Below are positions 51,330-63,000 of a stretch of DNA of 64,000 bases, one piece after another. The stretch comes from Siderastrea radians (Eukaryota > Cnidaria > Anthozoa > Scleractinia > Rhizangiidae), in NCBI GenBank assembly GCA_964017195.1, contig OZ024898.1, positions 7,381,294 through 7,445,293 on the forward strand, read 5' to 3'. The notes under the pieces are model-generated. The model saw nothing but the letters and a program-made list of their open reading frames with translations, was not told where the DNA came from and searched no databases. Within the stretch, counting starts at the first letter, position 1; each line of letters starts with the position of its first letter. Both the position numbers and the translations under genes were made by a program.

Positions 51330-52695
51330 TAACCTGCGATCAGGCTCTATTTTCGTTTCGCTTGGTGAAACATTCAGGCGGGACGGGCGAAACGAAAAAT
51401 AGAGCCTGATACAATTCTTCTACGGAACGTCTGCCGCCCACTTTTTTTGATTGATTGACATTCAACAAAACAGCCAATCAAAATTTCTTCTGCTTGCACG
51501 ATCCTCGGTATGCAAATTTCCCATAACGGCAATTCGCAGAAAGTCACGTAAATGTCGGCAAAAAAAGAAAATCATAGGCTACGATATATCTTCTAGGCAC
51601 AAGTACTCAAATTTACACGATTGCTAACTTGAAGGTTCCGGTACTGTACATGGTTGCTCTGTCTGATCTGAAACTGAATGAAAATTCAAAACACGACGAG
51701 GTTGTGATGTACCAAAATATGCTGCATGCTTGAATCATTTCCCATTTCAGGTGGTATCTGGAAATATTCTCTTCCCAGTTGTACCGATTTTCTGCGTAAA
51801 AAACCTTGGACAATTAAGAGAAATACCTTCAGTTTCATTCTTTAGAATAAAAATATAAATAAAACCGTTTATAAACAAAGGGGTATTTTGTAATTTAATT
51901 CGAGAAGTGATAAATAATTTTGAAATTAGCAGAGAATTTTAAAACGAAGAACATCTATTATAAAACTAGTCAGATCCTTTGATGTCAATGTCAGAGATCA
52001 ATAAAACGACATAAGTATTAAACAATGAATGAATAAACTGAAAATCGTTATTGCGACTTGATTGCGGTTCTCGCCAAACATTACCGTGCGAGCAGAGGCC
52101 CTTCGATCTGCTCGCAGGGTAGCCAAACATTAGTTCACCGTTAAGTTTACCGAATTATCGGTTGACTTGTTGATCATTCTTGGCGAAAGATACTTGCTCG
52201 TCTGCTGTTCGTTTTGTTTCGTAAGACGCGGAAACAGCCACTACTCTGTTCATGTTATCAATACTAGTTGAAAGCCGTCAAATGAAAATTCCGCGACACG
52301 ATGCGATAAAACAGAATACATACTTCACTGTTGCTTTACTTCTCTGCTCCAGGTGAGAGACAGCTTGCGTCAAACCGAACGCCATTCTCAGGAGAGAAAG
52401 AAATGGTGACAATTCTCCTAGAACGACGAGAATTTATTAGAGCAACACATTTTACTTCGGCAGACTTGTTTCTTGGTTGTCCCTTGGCGATGGCGGTCGG
52501 ATCGAAATCTCGTAGACAATTTACTTCCGTTGACAGCTCTATTGTTAAAGGGCCAATCAGATTGCGAGATTCCGCGGCCAAAATTTGGCCGCCGACATGA
52601 ACTTCTGTGAGAGATTGTATCAGGCCCTATTTTAGCGAGCGACCAACATAAGAGAATATGAGAGCGATGCTAAAATTCGGCCTGATCGCAGGTTA
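51330..52695. mobile_element. 1.4-kb MULE-like element with 9-bp TSD
   Basis: TAACCTGCGATCAGGC and GCCTGATCGCAGGTTA are exact ends, flanked by GCATGGGTG (51321-51329, 52696-52704). Each terminal region is a sub-hairpin around CAGGC(T/C)CTATTTT. I recognise no protein in it. Confidence 0.85.
52082..52121. mobile_element. 40-bp minimal element with 9-bp TSD
   Basis: It consists only of TACCGTGCGAGCAGAGGCCC, a short continuation and TGCTCGCAGGGTA, the ends of the 6-kb element family at 10,689, flanked by the exact 9-mer GCCAAACAT on each side. It is nested in the 51,330-52,695 element. Confidence 0.75.
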
Positions 52696-52744
52696 GCATG
52701 GGTGAGATCTGGAACAAGATTTAGCAAGATTTAGTCTCGTCAGC

Positions 52745-53120
52745 AAACTCAAACATTACACCAATAACACCACACAAGATTGTTATGTGCACCCAATTAA
52801 AAAACCTTGTCGGGTAAAAAGCATAAATCATTGACGATGCGACCCAATGGTGCTCTGAGAAGCAGGAAAACTTGCCTCTATTTTTGGACACGTGCACGTT
52901 ATAACAACACAGCATGCCTTAATTTACGCTTTAAATTATATATTGGAAAGAAGACATTTTGAATATCAAGAAACGAAACCTAGCAACAAACTAGCCCCTG
53001 CCTTCTTCCCAGTGTTCCATTGTGTCTCATTGTCCGTCATTTATACTTTTCACCCGACAACGTTTTTTCAAACGGGTGTAGTCAAACCCGAAATGGACTG
53101 TGTATGCTTCACAATCAACA
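52745..53120. repeat. Diverged inverted repeat
   Basis: CCTTGTCGGGTAAAAAGCAT with CCCAATGGTGCTCTGAGAAG on the left opposes CAGTGTTCCATTGTGTCTCA and ACTTTTCACCCGACAACG on the right. The ends and any duplication could not be placed. No gene is seen. Confidence 0.5.
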
Positions 53121-53224
53121 CAAGTAAAATCACGATATGCTCCTCATCAAAACATACCCTAAGAACACAGCACTGCTCGCTGTGATGTAACACGAACCGC
53201 AGGAACCCCAGACACCCTCGTTAT

Positions 53225-53294
53225 CAACCTCGTTCCCAGGACTTTTTCCCTTTTTTAAATTTAAAAAAGGGAAAAAGTCCTGGGAACGAGGTTG
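53225..53294. mobile_element. 70-bp perfect palindrome with 9-bp TSD
   Basis: The left 35 bases are the exact inverse complement of the right 35, with no spacer. It begins CAACCTCGTTCCCAGGAC and turns at TTTAAATTTAAA. CCTCGTTAT flanks it on both sides (53216-53224, 53295-53303). The terminus matches the CAACCTCGTCCCCAGG family at 11,878. Confidence 0.9.
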
Positions 53295-53797
53295 CCTCGT
53301 TATCTGATACATCAGCGCCTGAAAATGACGTAGGGTCTTCGACATAGCCCGATGATACAGCGAATTTGCTCTCTTGGGAATACCGAAGATCTCTCGAACA
53401 TCAGCAAATCTACACGACAGCTCACGAAAATAACCACAGGAATGTGCTTGGGATCGGGAATGCGCTTAGTCTCCTTCGCAGCCGCTCGGGCCGAAGTCAC
53501 GCAACGTTCCCCGTCCCACGCGGCTGCTTCAAAGCGACATACATTCCTTTCCCATTGTTTGCGATATTTTTACTTGGACCATTCAACATCTTGCCATTGT
53601 ATACGCTGCACCAATCACATCATAGCTTGGCGGCTTGACGTTTTCTTTCGCGGAAAAAACCCTTAGCGGCTTGCGACGTGTTATGGAAGGAACTACAAAG
53701 AAAATCGCGGAAAGCACTAAGTGTTATATTTGTTCATTCATTTCTCTAAGTAAAAACAAGGTTTATATATTTGAAAAAAACGTCCGCTGATTAAGCT

Positions 53798-54034
53798 GGG
53801 ATCATTCGATTGTCGCTGGAAATCGACGTAAATAAATACTCTGAGGACAGCAAATTGTTTGTTTGTCGAGAGTGTTTTCAGCAGTTGACGAAGTACGAAA
53901 GGGCAGCGAAGAAACTTCAAGAAATCAAACAAGAACTTCTCAGTACCTGTAGAAATAGGGAGCAGCTGAGAGAAAAGAGACTCACAAGGGAAGAACGATC
54001 CAGAGACGAACAACATTGGAGATGTGCCAGTTAG
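53798..54034 (+). pseudogene. ZAD-like zinc-binding exon fragment inside the 2.9-kb element
   Basis: The open stretch contains NKYSEDSKLFVCRECFQQL, with a CxxC pair, then a charged helix (KYERAAKKLQEIKQELLST). This resembles the end of zinc-finger-associated (ZAD-like) domains: Cys pair followed by a helix. The other Cys pair would lie in a missing upstream exon. There is no usable start codon nearby, so it is a fragment. Confidence 0.35.
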
Positions 54035-54366
54035 TGACTCCGTGTTCTCTGAAACTTCACATGTTTAATAACTTCGATCCTGCCGGTTGTATTTCTTATT
54101 GTTATCTAGACTTTCTCCAAAGTTCTTCGCGCTTCCGAAAAAATCCTCTGAGCTCGACTTGTGTGCTAGTCTAATTATTATCTTATTACGTGGGCTTCGT
54201 CGATGGCCAAAGCATATAATTTATTTGAATAAACAGAATTTCCAAGCATCGCTCTCCGACGTTCGATTTTGATCCATACTTCTGGGGAGCCAAAGACCAG
54301 AGAAACCTTTCCCTTTTCAATCAATGTCGCCTTCTTTTCAGTACAAGAGCTAATGCTCGCCGCCGT

Positions 54367-54549
54367 TTATACTTCTTTTCTTCTCAAATACGCCACTTGA
54401 TCGTCCACTAGACTAATCAATTGCAATGGAGACACAACAACACAGATGTGGCTTTGTTGTTTTTCTATATGGTCGATGACTAAAGGCAAAGCTTGAAATA
54501 TCAGAGATTTTCCTAAGCCGGTCGGCAAATTACAGCCATGCTCCGTCAC
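54367..54549 (-). pseudogene. RecQ-type helicase fragment inside the 2.9-kb element
   Basis: The minus strand encodes NLPTGLGKSLIFQALPLVI, a Walker A motif of the RecQ form (LPTGxGKSxxFQxP), followed by ICVVVSPLQLISLVDDQV, helicase motif Ia in the same form. The frame then stops after YLRRKEV. Only these two motifs are present, with no DEAH or later motifs, so it cannot act as a helicase. Confidence 0.55.
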
Positions 54550-54934
54550 GCGTGAACAGGATTTTTGAAAATTTGAACGGAGTTTTCAAGTTAACGCGTC
54601 GGTTTTGTAATTCTTCCCGAGATTCGGAATTCCCGTGAGAATTTTACCACATTTACGGAAACAAAGAGCTACAAAATATCATTTCATTTGAAATGTTACA
54701 TCTCTGAACAATATTAGGTTTCTTACTAGTATGCGTGTAGTGAAGTTATTTTTCCGTTAACTCGTGGCTTTCAAAGTGTTTTCCAGAGGGATCTTCAACG
54801 TTTCATTCAAATCTCAGACGTTACAAAGAAACATTATGGATTACTGTTCACGCGTGACGGAGCACGGTGTAATGAAAATACCTTTCTCCCTTCAATTAAC
54901 TTCGTTATCGCTAACTTCTGATGCGAATTTAAAG

Positions 54935-56115
54935 GGGCGTCAACAAAACCCGGAACATGGAACATTCCGGAACATCCCGGAACATTCCGGAACATTCCGG
55001 AACATCCCGGAACAGGCAAATTATCACAAAATTAATGGAAAAAAGTAATTTAAAAATGCTGATCGTCGATAAAAGATAATAAATAAAATAGAATGGAATA
55101 AAATAAAATAAAATAAAATAAACGATATAGAATAAATGGATAAATAAATATATGATCTGTGACTAAATGAACGAATATGCTAACTCTGGCTAAATCCACC
55201 TCATTTCTCGAATTCAAAAATATCTCGGATAACATTGAGGCTTCATTTTGGGCATCGAGAGACGGTTTACTTGATATGAGAAAATTTAAGCATTTTCTCA
55301 GTCACGCACGCAGTAGTCTCCTTTGTCGTTGCGTGACGACCCTAAGAGCGGCTGCGTAGGAGACTACGCATGCAGTCACGCAGTTCCACTTTCATGGCAC
55401 CCTTTTGAGTTTCCTGGTCTCATGTTTATTCGGTTGTTTAAGGACGTTTTGTGTTTAAGTTGATTTCCAAGGTAAGAGTGTGCAGAGATGAATGAACCTA
55501 AATTATACTAACCAAAATAAAAAGTCAGCTGTTCTACACTTGGAGATCGCACCTTCTAAGATAACAAATATCCCTCCCTTTCTTAAGCTGCAACTGTAAA
55601 AAGGCACCGCTTTCGGTGAAGGTTTGTTTTTCAAACTGAAATATCCGACACAAAAATTATATCAGTTTTTTTTAATTTAGTTATTATTCTTATAAATTTA
55701 TTCTTCTTGTCCTTGTCTTTTCTCCGCCGTAATGGTGAGTTAATTTGATGTGGTTTCACTTTTGTTCAGTTTTTCTGCAAATCCAGTTCTTTGTCACAGA
55801 TCTGGTAACTCTTACTGGTTACTATGTGGCTTAATCCATTTTTTTTTTAATTCAGAAGGAGGCCAAGAAGCCAACACGGTAGAAAATCACATGACAAAAT
55901 TGGCGGGAAAGTACTACTGTTAGACCTTATTTTAAATTTTGTTTGATTGTTTGTTCGTTTGTTTTTTGGTTGTTTCTTTAATCGCTTTCTCTTCCTTTCT
56001 TCTTTTTTTTTCATTTATTTTGTGATAATTTGTCCTGTTCCGGGATGTTCCGGAATGTTCCGGAATGTTCCGGGATGTTCCGGAATGTTCCATGTTCCTG
56101 GTTTTGTTGACGCCC
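54935..56115. mobile_element. 1.2-kb MULE-like element with 9-bp TSD and GGAACATTCC repeats
   Basis: GGGCGTCAACAAAACC and its inverse are followed inward by five or six copies of GGAACATTCC or GGAACATCCC. AATTTAAAG flanks both ends exactly (54926-54934, 56116-56124). It is nested in the 2.9-kb element. The inside is AT-rich with (AATAA)n runs and no gene. Confidence 0.85.
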
Positions 56116-56754
56116 AATTTAAAGCCGGTGTACTGAATTTTTTTGGCTACAAGATTGAACGCCAGTCTTCACGATTCGCTATTTGCTACTTAAAGAACTC
56201 GGTCACTTAGCGAATAAAAGGAGCCAGATGATTGGTGGACATTTCTGGCGCGAACCTCCGCAAGAAAATGAAAGCCGCACTGTGATTGGTTTATTCCGAG
56301 AAAGGAATGTATGTCGGTTTGAAGCAGCCGCGTGGGACGGGGAGCGTTGCGTGACTCCGGCCCGAGCGGCTGCGAAGGAGACTAGAATGCGCTTAACTCC
56401 ACTACAATATCTCGTAGTTGCTATCGCAACCACGAGATACAAACTTAAAACAGCTAGGTTCACATGTACGTTTGCGACAAAGCACAGCGTTATTCTACAT
56501 ACTTCTACTCTGTTTTATATTCATAAAAATGTACAAAGCATTTTTTCCCAGAATTCTCAAAATCGCAAAATTAAGAACTGAGAAAATAAGTAACAATAAG
56601 GAAGTATCAGCTTCATACAGACTGTCATTTACGCCACTTTGTCACTCCCAAACTGAAAATTCTTGAAACTGCCCTCGAAATACTCCTTTATGCGTGACAG
56701 GTTGTTCAACTGTGACAGCGCACAAAATTTAGCGTGATACCTTGGCGTGACACA

Positions 56755-57078
56755 CCACCATATTTGGTCGTGGTTGGAAATGGCGGGATTGTGCATGCGT
56801 GGTAAACAACATCACGTGATCTTGTACAACATGGCGGCATGTGGAAAGCGAGTTTGGAGTAACAGAGCTCGATTATGCCATCTTTTGCCGTTCCTTGTGC
56901 AGTTGAATTTCTTTGCCTATGTTTAACCAAACTTTCTGGGTACTTTTTTTTAACGTCAAGGGTATTTATTTGGTGCGTGGGTAGAGAGGACATCGGAGAT
57001 CTTGTACATCTGTTGTGGAAAGCAATCACGAGTCTGGTTTACGTTTGAGACGACTCGTGCTCTAACCAACTGTTCCGT
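56755..57078 (+). promoter_or_regulatory. Probable promoter and 5'UTR of the DIDO1-like gene
   Basis: This is the only transposon-free stretch before the start codon. It holds GTGCATGCGT at 56791 (NRF1-like), CACGTG at 56813-56818 (E-box) and CAACATGGCGGC at 56827-56838 (YY1-like), a combination usual for housekeeping promoters. An upstream ATG at 56831 opens a 31-codon frame (MAACGKRVWSNRARL...) that stops before the main start and could act as a uORF. Confidence 0.45.
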
Positions 57079-60000
57079 ATGAAGACCAAAGTTTCATCTG
57101 ATAACAACACGGAAGGCGTTTCTCCGCAAACAACTGCTGTGACAACAACTGCTGCACAGTCTAGCGTGTGGTCGATATGCGATATTTCCACGGACTCTCA
57201 TGTCGAATTACGAGACATAACACCCTCAATTAGTCCTGTATTTACCGACGATCAAGTCCACGAGCTAACGCACAACCCCACAGAAGTCGACGTTCTAGGC
57301 GAACATTTCCTACCACCAGACACTTTTAAACGGATCGACGAAGTTCTGAGCTCTGGGGGCCAAGCAAATTTGCTTTATAGTGATCCTGTGCTCAGCAATG
57401 CATTGAAACAAAATCATGACGTTCTTTTACCAGGCGATCTAAGTTTCCATGGCAGCATGTTCCCTTCGTTTGAAGCCATAGTTGAGGCAGATAGAATTCT
57501 TAACAAAAGGGATGAGTCGTCAGATTTGATCAGCTCCAATGTGAATAATTCTGAAGTTGATCCATCAAACTCTGCTGACTGGCCTAATGATGCTACCTCG
57601 TTAGCGAATCCTGCAGATGATGGGGTAGTTGGTGATGATGAAGTTGCTGGGACTGAGAAGGGCCTGAGACGCTCACCTCGCAAACGTGTACAGGTAAAGA
57701 AAGATTCAGAGTCACTAAAAAGTGTGACGGCAGCTCAGAAGTCCATATCAAGAGGAAAAGATATATCAAAATTAAAATATGCAAATACTAAGCAAGAGGC
57801 TCCCAAAAAGGAGGTCCGAAGGAGTGGCCGAGGTCAGAAAAAGGTGGAGAAAGAGGAAAATGTTGTAGATAAAAAGGCAAAGGATACTAATATGAATGCT
57901 GAAAAGAAAGACACTAAAAATGATGAAGAGACAGAGAAAGAGTCGCCGGGGCAGCAAGATGCTACGGCTAAGAATGTGAGAAGGTGAGATTATTAATTAG
58001 GAATAAGAAAAAAGCATTATTAAATAATTAAATGGTAAACATGAAGCATTTATGAGTTTTAATCGCAATTTTCAAAGAAAAGAGTATTATTGGGAAAATG
58101 TTAGTCCTTTGATGTGCAAATGGGTATAAATGAGATGAAAATGAACAGGTGTCTAAGGCCCTCACCATGTGGATCCAACATTTCCATTGAACCACATTTA
58201 ACAGGGTTCAATTCAAAATGCTGAATGCACTAATGCCCTGAAGAAAGCTTGAGTCATAACCAAAACACTGCGTTTTAGAGTATACGCAGTGTATTTTAAC
58301 CCTTTAAGCCCAAATAAATAGTGACAGGCGTCTAATTTCTGCTTACAATATCCCTACTTAATCAAACATACAGGTCACAAGAATAAAGGAAATGATCTCC
58401 AAACATGAAATGTCTCGATGTTTGTGCAAATTCTCTAAACTAGTACCATAAGAAATGTACGGAGAACACTAAGGAGATTATGCATATTGATATTGGGGAT
58501 TAAAGGGTTAAGTCAGTGAAGTATTGTCGTCCAGGTGATTGTAGTCCTAAAAAGGACTGTAATGGCATTGACTGATGGACTTTTCTATTTACTGGAAAAT
58601 CCACTGGAAATAGAATCCATTTAGAACAGCTTTATTTAGGACCACAGAGCAATTTGAATGCTTAAGTCATGTCCATTGAAAAAGAAATTGTTGTCTGTAT
58701 GAAATTATATTTTGACGTACTTGTGGAAATACATTGTGTAGCCATGCTTGCTTTCAGTGTTTCCATACAAACTGTAAATTATACAGTGTTCATGTCTTTA
58801 CAAGAAAGGGTTTTACTTGAAGCCAATTTTAGTGTGTTGTTGGTTTGCTAGATCACCAAGGAACCAAAGCAAGGCAACAGTGGAAGACAGGCAGAAGGCT
58901 TCAAGAAAACAGAAGGAGAATAAAAAAGAGACCAGCACAGTTGGCGATGATAAAGAAACTGCAGATGAAACACCTAGTGAAAAAAGAGAGAAATCTGCAG
59001 AATTAAAATCTGATTCATGCGAGGAAGAAAATAAAAATGGAACTGAGAGTGCAGAAGTCGACAAGGAGGAGAAAAAAGGGATAAGAAAAAGTGGGCGAAT
59101 AACTCGAAATAAGGAAAAACAAATAAAGGAAGACGAGGAACAAAAGCAGAAAACAGCTGGTGAAAATAACAAAACGAGGTTGAAAGATAGTAAAGTGAAA
59201 ACTGAAGGAAAGAAAATGAAAGGGACAAAATCCAAAGGAGAAACTGAGTCAGGCAAAAAGGAGTTGAGTGAAGATGACAAAAAGAATGTTACTAAGAGGA
59301 GTGATTCTGAATATGGAACCGAAAAAAGTGAGTCTTCAGCAACACAAAGCTGGGAAAGGGATACTGAAAGAAAGGCTCTAGAGAGGAGACAAGTAGAGAC
59401 AAAGATTGAAACATCTGATGATGAGGAGAAAGTGAAAGCAAAAAGGGCAAGAAGTGAAAAGGATGAGAAAAAAGAGAAAGGAGATTTGGGAAAAAATGAT
59501 GCTGGAGTAACATTTGAAAAAGAAACAAAATCTGTGTCAAAAATAAAAGAAAACACAAGAGAACAAAAGGACAAAAGTGACAAAACTGTGTCCAAAGCAC
59601 AGGAATATATTGTGCATAAAGAAGAAAAGAGATCTATTGATGATGGTGAAAGAGACGAGAAAATGACTAAGCTGGAGAGTACGGTAAAGGAAGAGAAAGC
59701 TTCAGACAAGATGGAGAAAATTCCGAGTTCAAAAGATGAACAACAGATCCAAGAAGAAGGCATTTCTGAGGCTGGTTCTTCAGATGAGCATGAAGAGTTT
59801 AACGAGGATTCTGATTACGATCCTGAATATGATCCAGATCGTTTGTGGTGTGTCTGTCGTAAGCCACATGGCAACAGGTAATACTGTGATACTGCTTGTT
59901 TGCCACAGTTGATTACACTGATTGTGCAAATGACATTTGTGTGCGATCTGATGGGCTTGGTCAGAAATAGGGGGAGGGAAGGGGAGAAAGTCATGTCTGG

Positions 60001-63000
60001 TAGGCAAAAAGTGAGTCTACCAACCAAATTCAGTCCAGGTGTTGTTTTTATAAAAACAAGAGAATCATTCCACTTAGCCTCAAGACTCATCACAAGTGCC
60101 AGTGTGCTTATCTTCAACTCGATTTGTTGAATTGTTGTCAATCTTATTGTCATATGTATTTCACACTGTATGGCATTGTACAGTAACATACAGTGTATTT
60201 TCCAGGTTCATGATTTGTTGCGACCACTGTGAAGAGTGGTTTCACGGCATGTGTGTTGGCATAACTATGGCTCAAGGGCGTCAAATGGAGAAGGATGGAC
60301 AGGAATATATCTGTCCAAAGTGCCAAGGTGAGAGTAGACCCACCATGTTGATTTCTGCTTGGGTAAAATTATATAAAGGAATCACAGGAAAGTATTGCTC
60401 AGTACATGTAGCTGGCCACACTGTGGGATTTCATCCACAGACTCAAAAGTTAGAACCACCTTGTACAGCATAATAAACAGCACCACAAGAAAGTACTGTT
60501 CAGTAGCTTTCATTTGAATGGTTACACTTTAGGATTTCATCCACAGACTCAAAAGTTAGAGCCACCTTCTACAGCAAAATAAACAGCGCAACAGGAAAGT
60601 ATTGCTCAGTAACTTTCATTTGAATGGTCACACTTTAGGATTTCATCCACAGACTCAAAACTTAGAACCACCTTGTACAGCATAGCAAACAGCACCACAA
60701 GAAAGTACTGTTCAGTAGCTTTCATTTGAATGGTTACACTTTAGGATTTCATCCACAGACTCAAAAGTTAGAGCCACCTTGTACAGCAAAATAAACAGCA
60801 CAACAGGAAAGTACTGCTCAGTAGCTTTCATTTGAAATGTCACACTTTAGGATTTCATCGACAGACTTTAAGAACATAATAAACAGTACCACAGGAAAGT
60901 ACTGCTCAGTAGCTTTCATTTGAATGGTCACACTTTAGGATTTCATCCACAGACTCAAAAGTTAGAACCAACTTGTACAGCATAATAAACAGTACCACAG
61001 GAAAGTACTGCTCAGTAGCTTTCATTTGAATCCACAGATTCTAGAGCTAAAGCCAGTGTGTACAGCAAAGTAAACAGTATCACACAAAAGTACTGCTCAG
61101 TAGCTTTCTTACTTAATAGTGCACCTTAGGAATTCATCCACAGACTTAAAACCTAGAACGACATAGAAGAGGCAATTGCATCTAAGCAAGGATACATTAC
61201 AAAGGAACCTAATTAGTTATTAAACATTGCATGTTTTATCATTGAACATGTAAAGAATGAGGCCTGTTAAGGCTGGTTTTCTCTACCACATAAACATAAG
61301 CACAAGCTGACATAAGAAGAATGAACAGGTTCGTTCTTCTTGTGTTGCTTTGTGCTTTTGCTTGTGCTTGTATTGCCTCTAGTTTTTGTTGTTAAAACTG
61401 CGACATAAGCATAAGCATAAGCACAATTACATGTGCAAGCCGACACAAGAAGAATAAACAAATTTGTTCTTCTTGTGTCGGCTTGTGCTTATGCTTACAT
61501 GTATGCTTATGTCTGTGTGAAAACCAGCCTTTGCTGCTGGTCTTCAGCTAACACAATCAGAAACAGGCAAATGCAATATCATACTCACACTGCGTAAACT
61601 CCTTAGCTTGTCTCAGCAGATCTTGTCAGCATTTTCAGGAATCAAGAGAAATGGAACCGTCCAGCTTTTCAAGAATTCTTTGATCAGCAGTTTGGTTGCC
61701 TAGACACTAGACCGCTGACCAAACAGCCCGAGGTTTCTGCAAACCACACTCTTCCTTACACCTCCCCCTGAATAAACCTCCCCACCCCAAAGAAAACCAC
61801 TGCCCCGATTTACTCTTGACTCAGGAGCCATACCAAACTCAAAAAAAACAAACAAACAAAGTCTGAAAGATGCTGACAAAGATGCGGATGCATAGGTCCG
61901 TACTGCGTTCGCCCAAAAATCGGTCACAGATGCCACAACACACTTTGTTTGTAGTCACATGCTCATGGCAAACTGATTACATTAAATGCATTTCTATTTC
62001 TTGAATGTTATACAATCTAGCGAAAATAGAGGAGGAAAAAAGCAAGGACATCGGACCAACAACAGAAACCACATCAAAAGAAAAAGAAGAAAATACTTCT
62101 TCATCCAAGCATGGCGAAACAAAGGACAGGAAATCCCCTACAAAACATGATCATCACTCAAAAAGAGAGCATGCCCTGAAGATCAAGCTACCAACTGAGA
62201 AACATGAGACAAGAAAACGCAGGCATTCTAGTCACAGACAGAGTAGAGAGGAAACCACCCAGGTAATGGTGTACTACCTGTTATGTAATATTAAATTTGG
62301 TGAAATTATGAATATATGAAATTCATATATTTGAACTGCGGAATGAAGAAATAACTGCGAGAATGAAGAAATAACGGAATGAAGAAATAACTGCGAGGAT
62401 CTTCTTTACATTTATTAAATTTGGTGTTGAAGGTACACTGTAGAAGAAGATGTCCTGTAGCAATTTGCCACTTAACCCTTTAAGCCCTGATATAAAAATG
62501 CATATTCTCATTACTGTTCTCCATACATTTCTTATGGAACTGGTAAGGAGAATTTGTCTAAACATCAAGACATCGTATCCTTGGTGATCACTTTCTTTAT
62601 TCTCATCACTTGAGTGTTTGAACAAGTAGTGATAATGTAAAGAGAAATTTTATTTTCGTCACTGTTGGGGCCTAAAGGGTTAAAAGTAATCAGGAGCCTA
62701 TGATTGAATGAAAAAAGGTTGCAGAAGTAAGCTTGTCATTGAGAAAGTATACATGTAGTTGAAAAGTCACTAAATTACAAATTTTCTAAAATTGAAAAAA
62801 AATCCCATACAGACACCCATATTGTGGAAAGCATGCACCCCTCCAACCCCAGCCATACAAACTCTGTTAACTGTTTAATTTTCAGAAGCTATTTATTTGG
62901 TTTCTATTCAACTGGTTAGGTTCAAACTTGAGAAGATGACAGTAATAATAATTATTTCAATTTTAAGACAAGGGACTAAGCTTTACCCCAAATGCAAATG

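Larger units (their letters stand above)
50882..52735. mobile_element. Fold-back element split by a later insertion
   Basis: The left sequence (TTAAATCTTGTACCCAGAT, ACGCGTACTGAAAT, TTCGATAGGCCTACC) reappears inverted at 51,270-51,329 and, after the inserted element, at 52,705-52,735. Joining 51,329 to 52,705 restores a continuous right arm, so the element was complete before 51,330-52,695 inserted. Confidence 0.7.
53467..56384. mobile_element. 2.9-kb MULE-like element carrying gene-like fragments
   Basis: TAGTCTCCTTCGCAGCCGCT and its inverse form terminal repeats of about 100 bp, flanked by the exact 9-mer GAATGCGCT (53458-53466, 56385-56393). It contains a zinc-binding-like exon (+), a helicase-like exon (-) and a nested 1.2-kb element. 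No transposase was recognised, so it looks like a Pack-MULE-type passenger element. Confidence 0.8.
46756..57078. other. Intergenic region, almost wholly transposon-derived
   Basis: Between the two genes I see the 3'UTR, a SINE, a LINE remnant and at least ten inverted-repeat elements listed separately. Stretches not assigned to an element (49,700-50,880; 56,400-56,750) show only short open frames with no recognisable motif. Confidence 0.6.

Noticed and set aside
56831..56926. Short open frame MAACGKRVWSNRARL... considered as the true first exon of the DIDO1-like gene.
   Set aside because: It stops before 57,079 and I see no donor that would join it to a later exon. Kept only as a possible uORF in the promoter entry.
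58813..59763. 316-codon open frame on the minus strand.
   Set aside because: It is the antisense of the Lys/Glu-rich exon 2 of the DIDO1-like gene and yields a Ser/Phe-rich composition. It is a shadow of the real exon.
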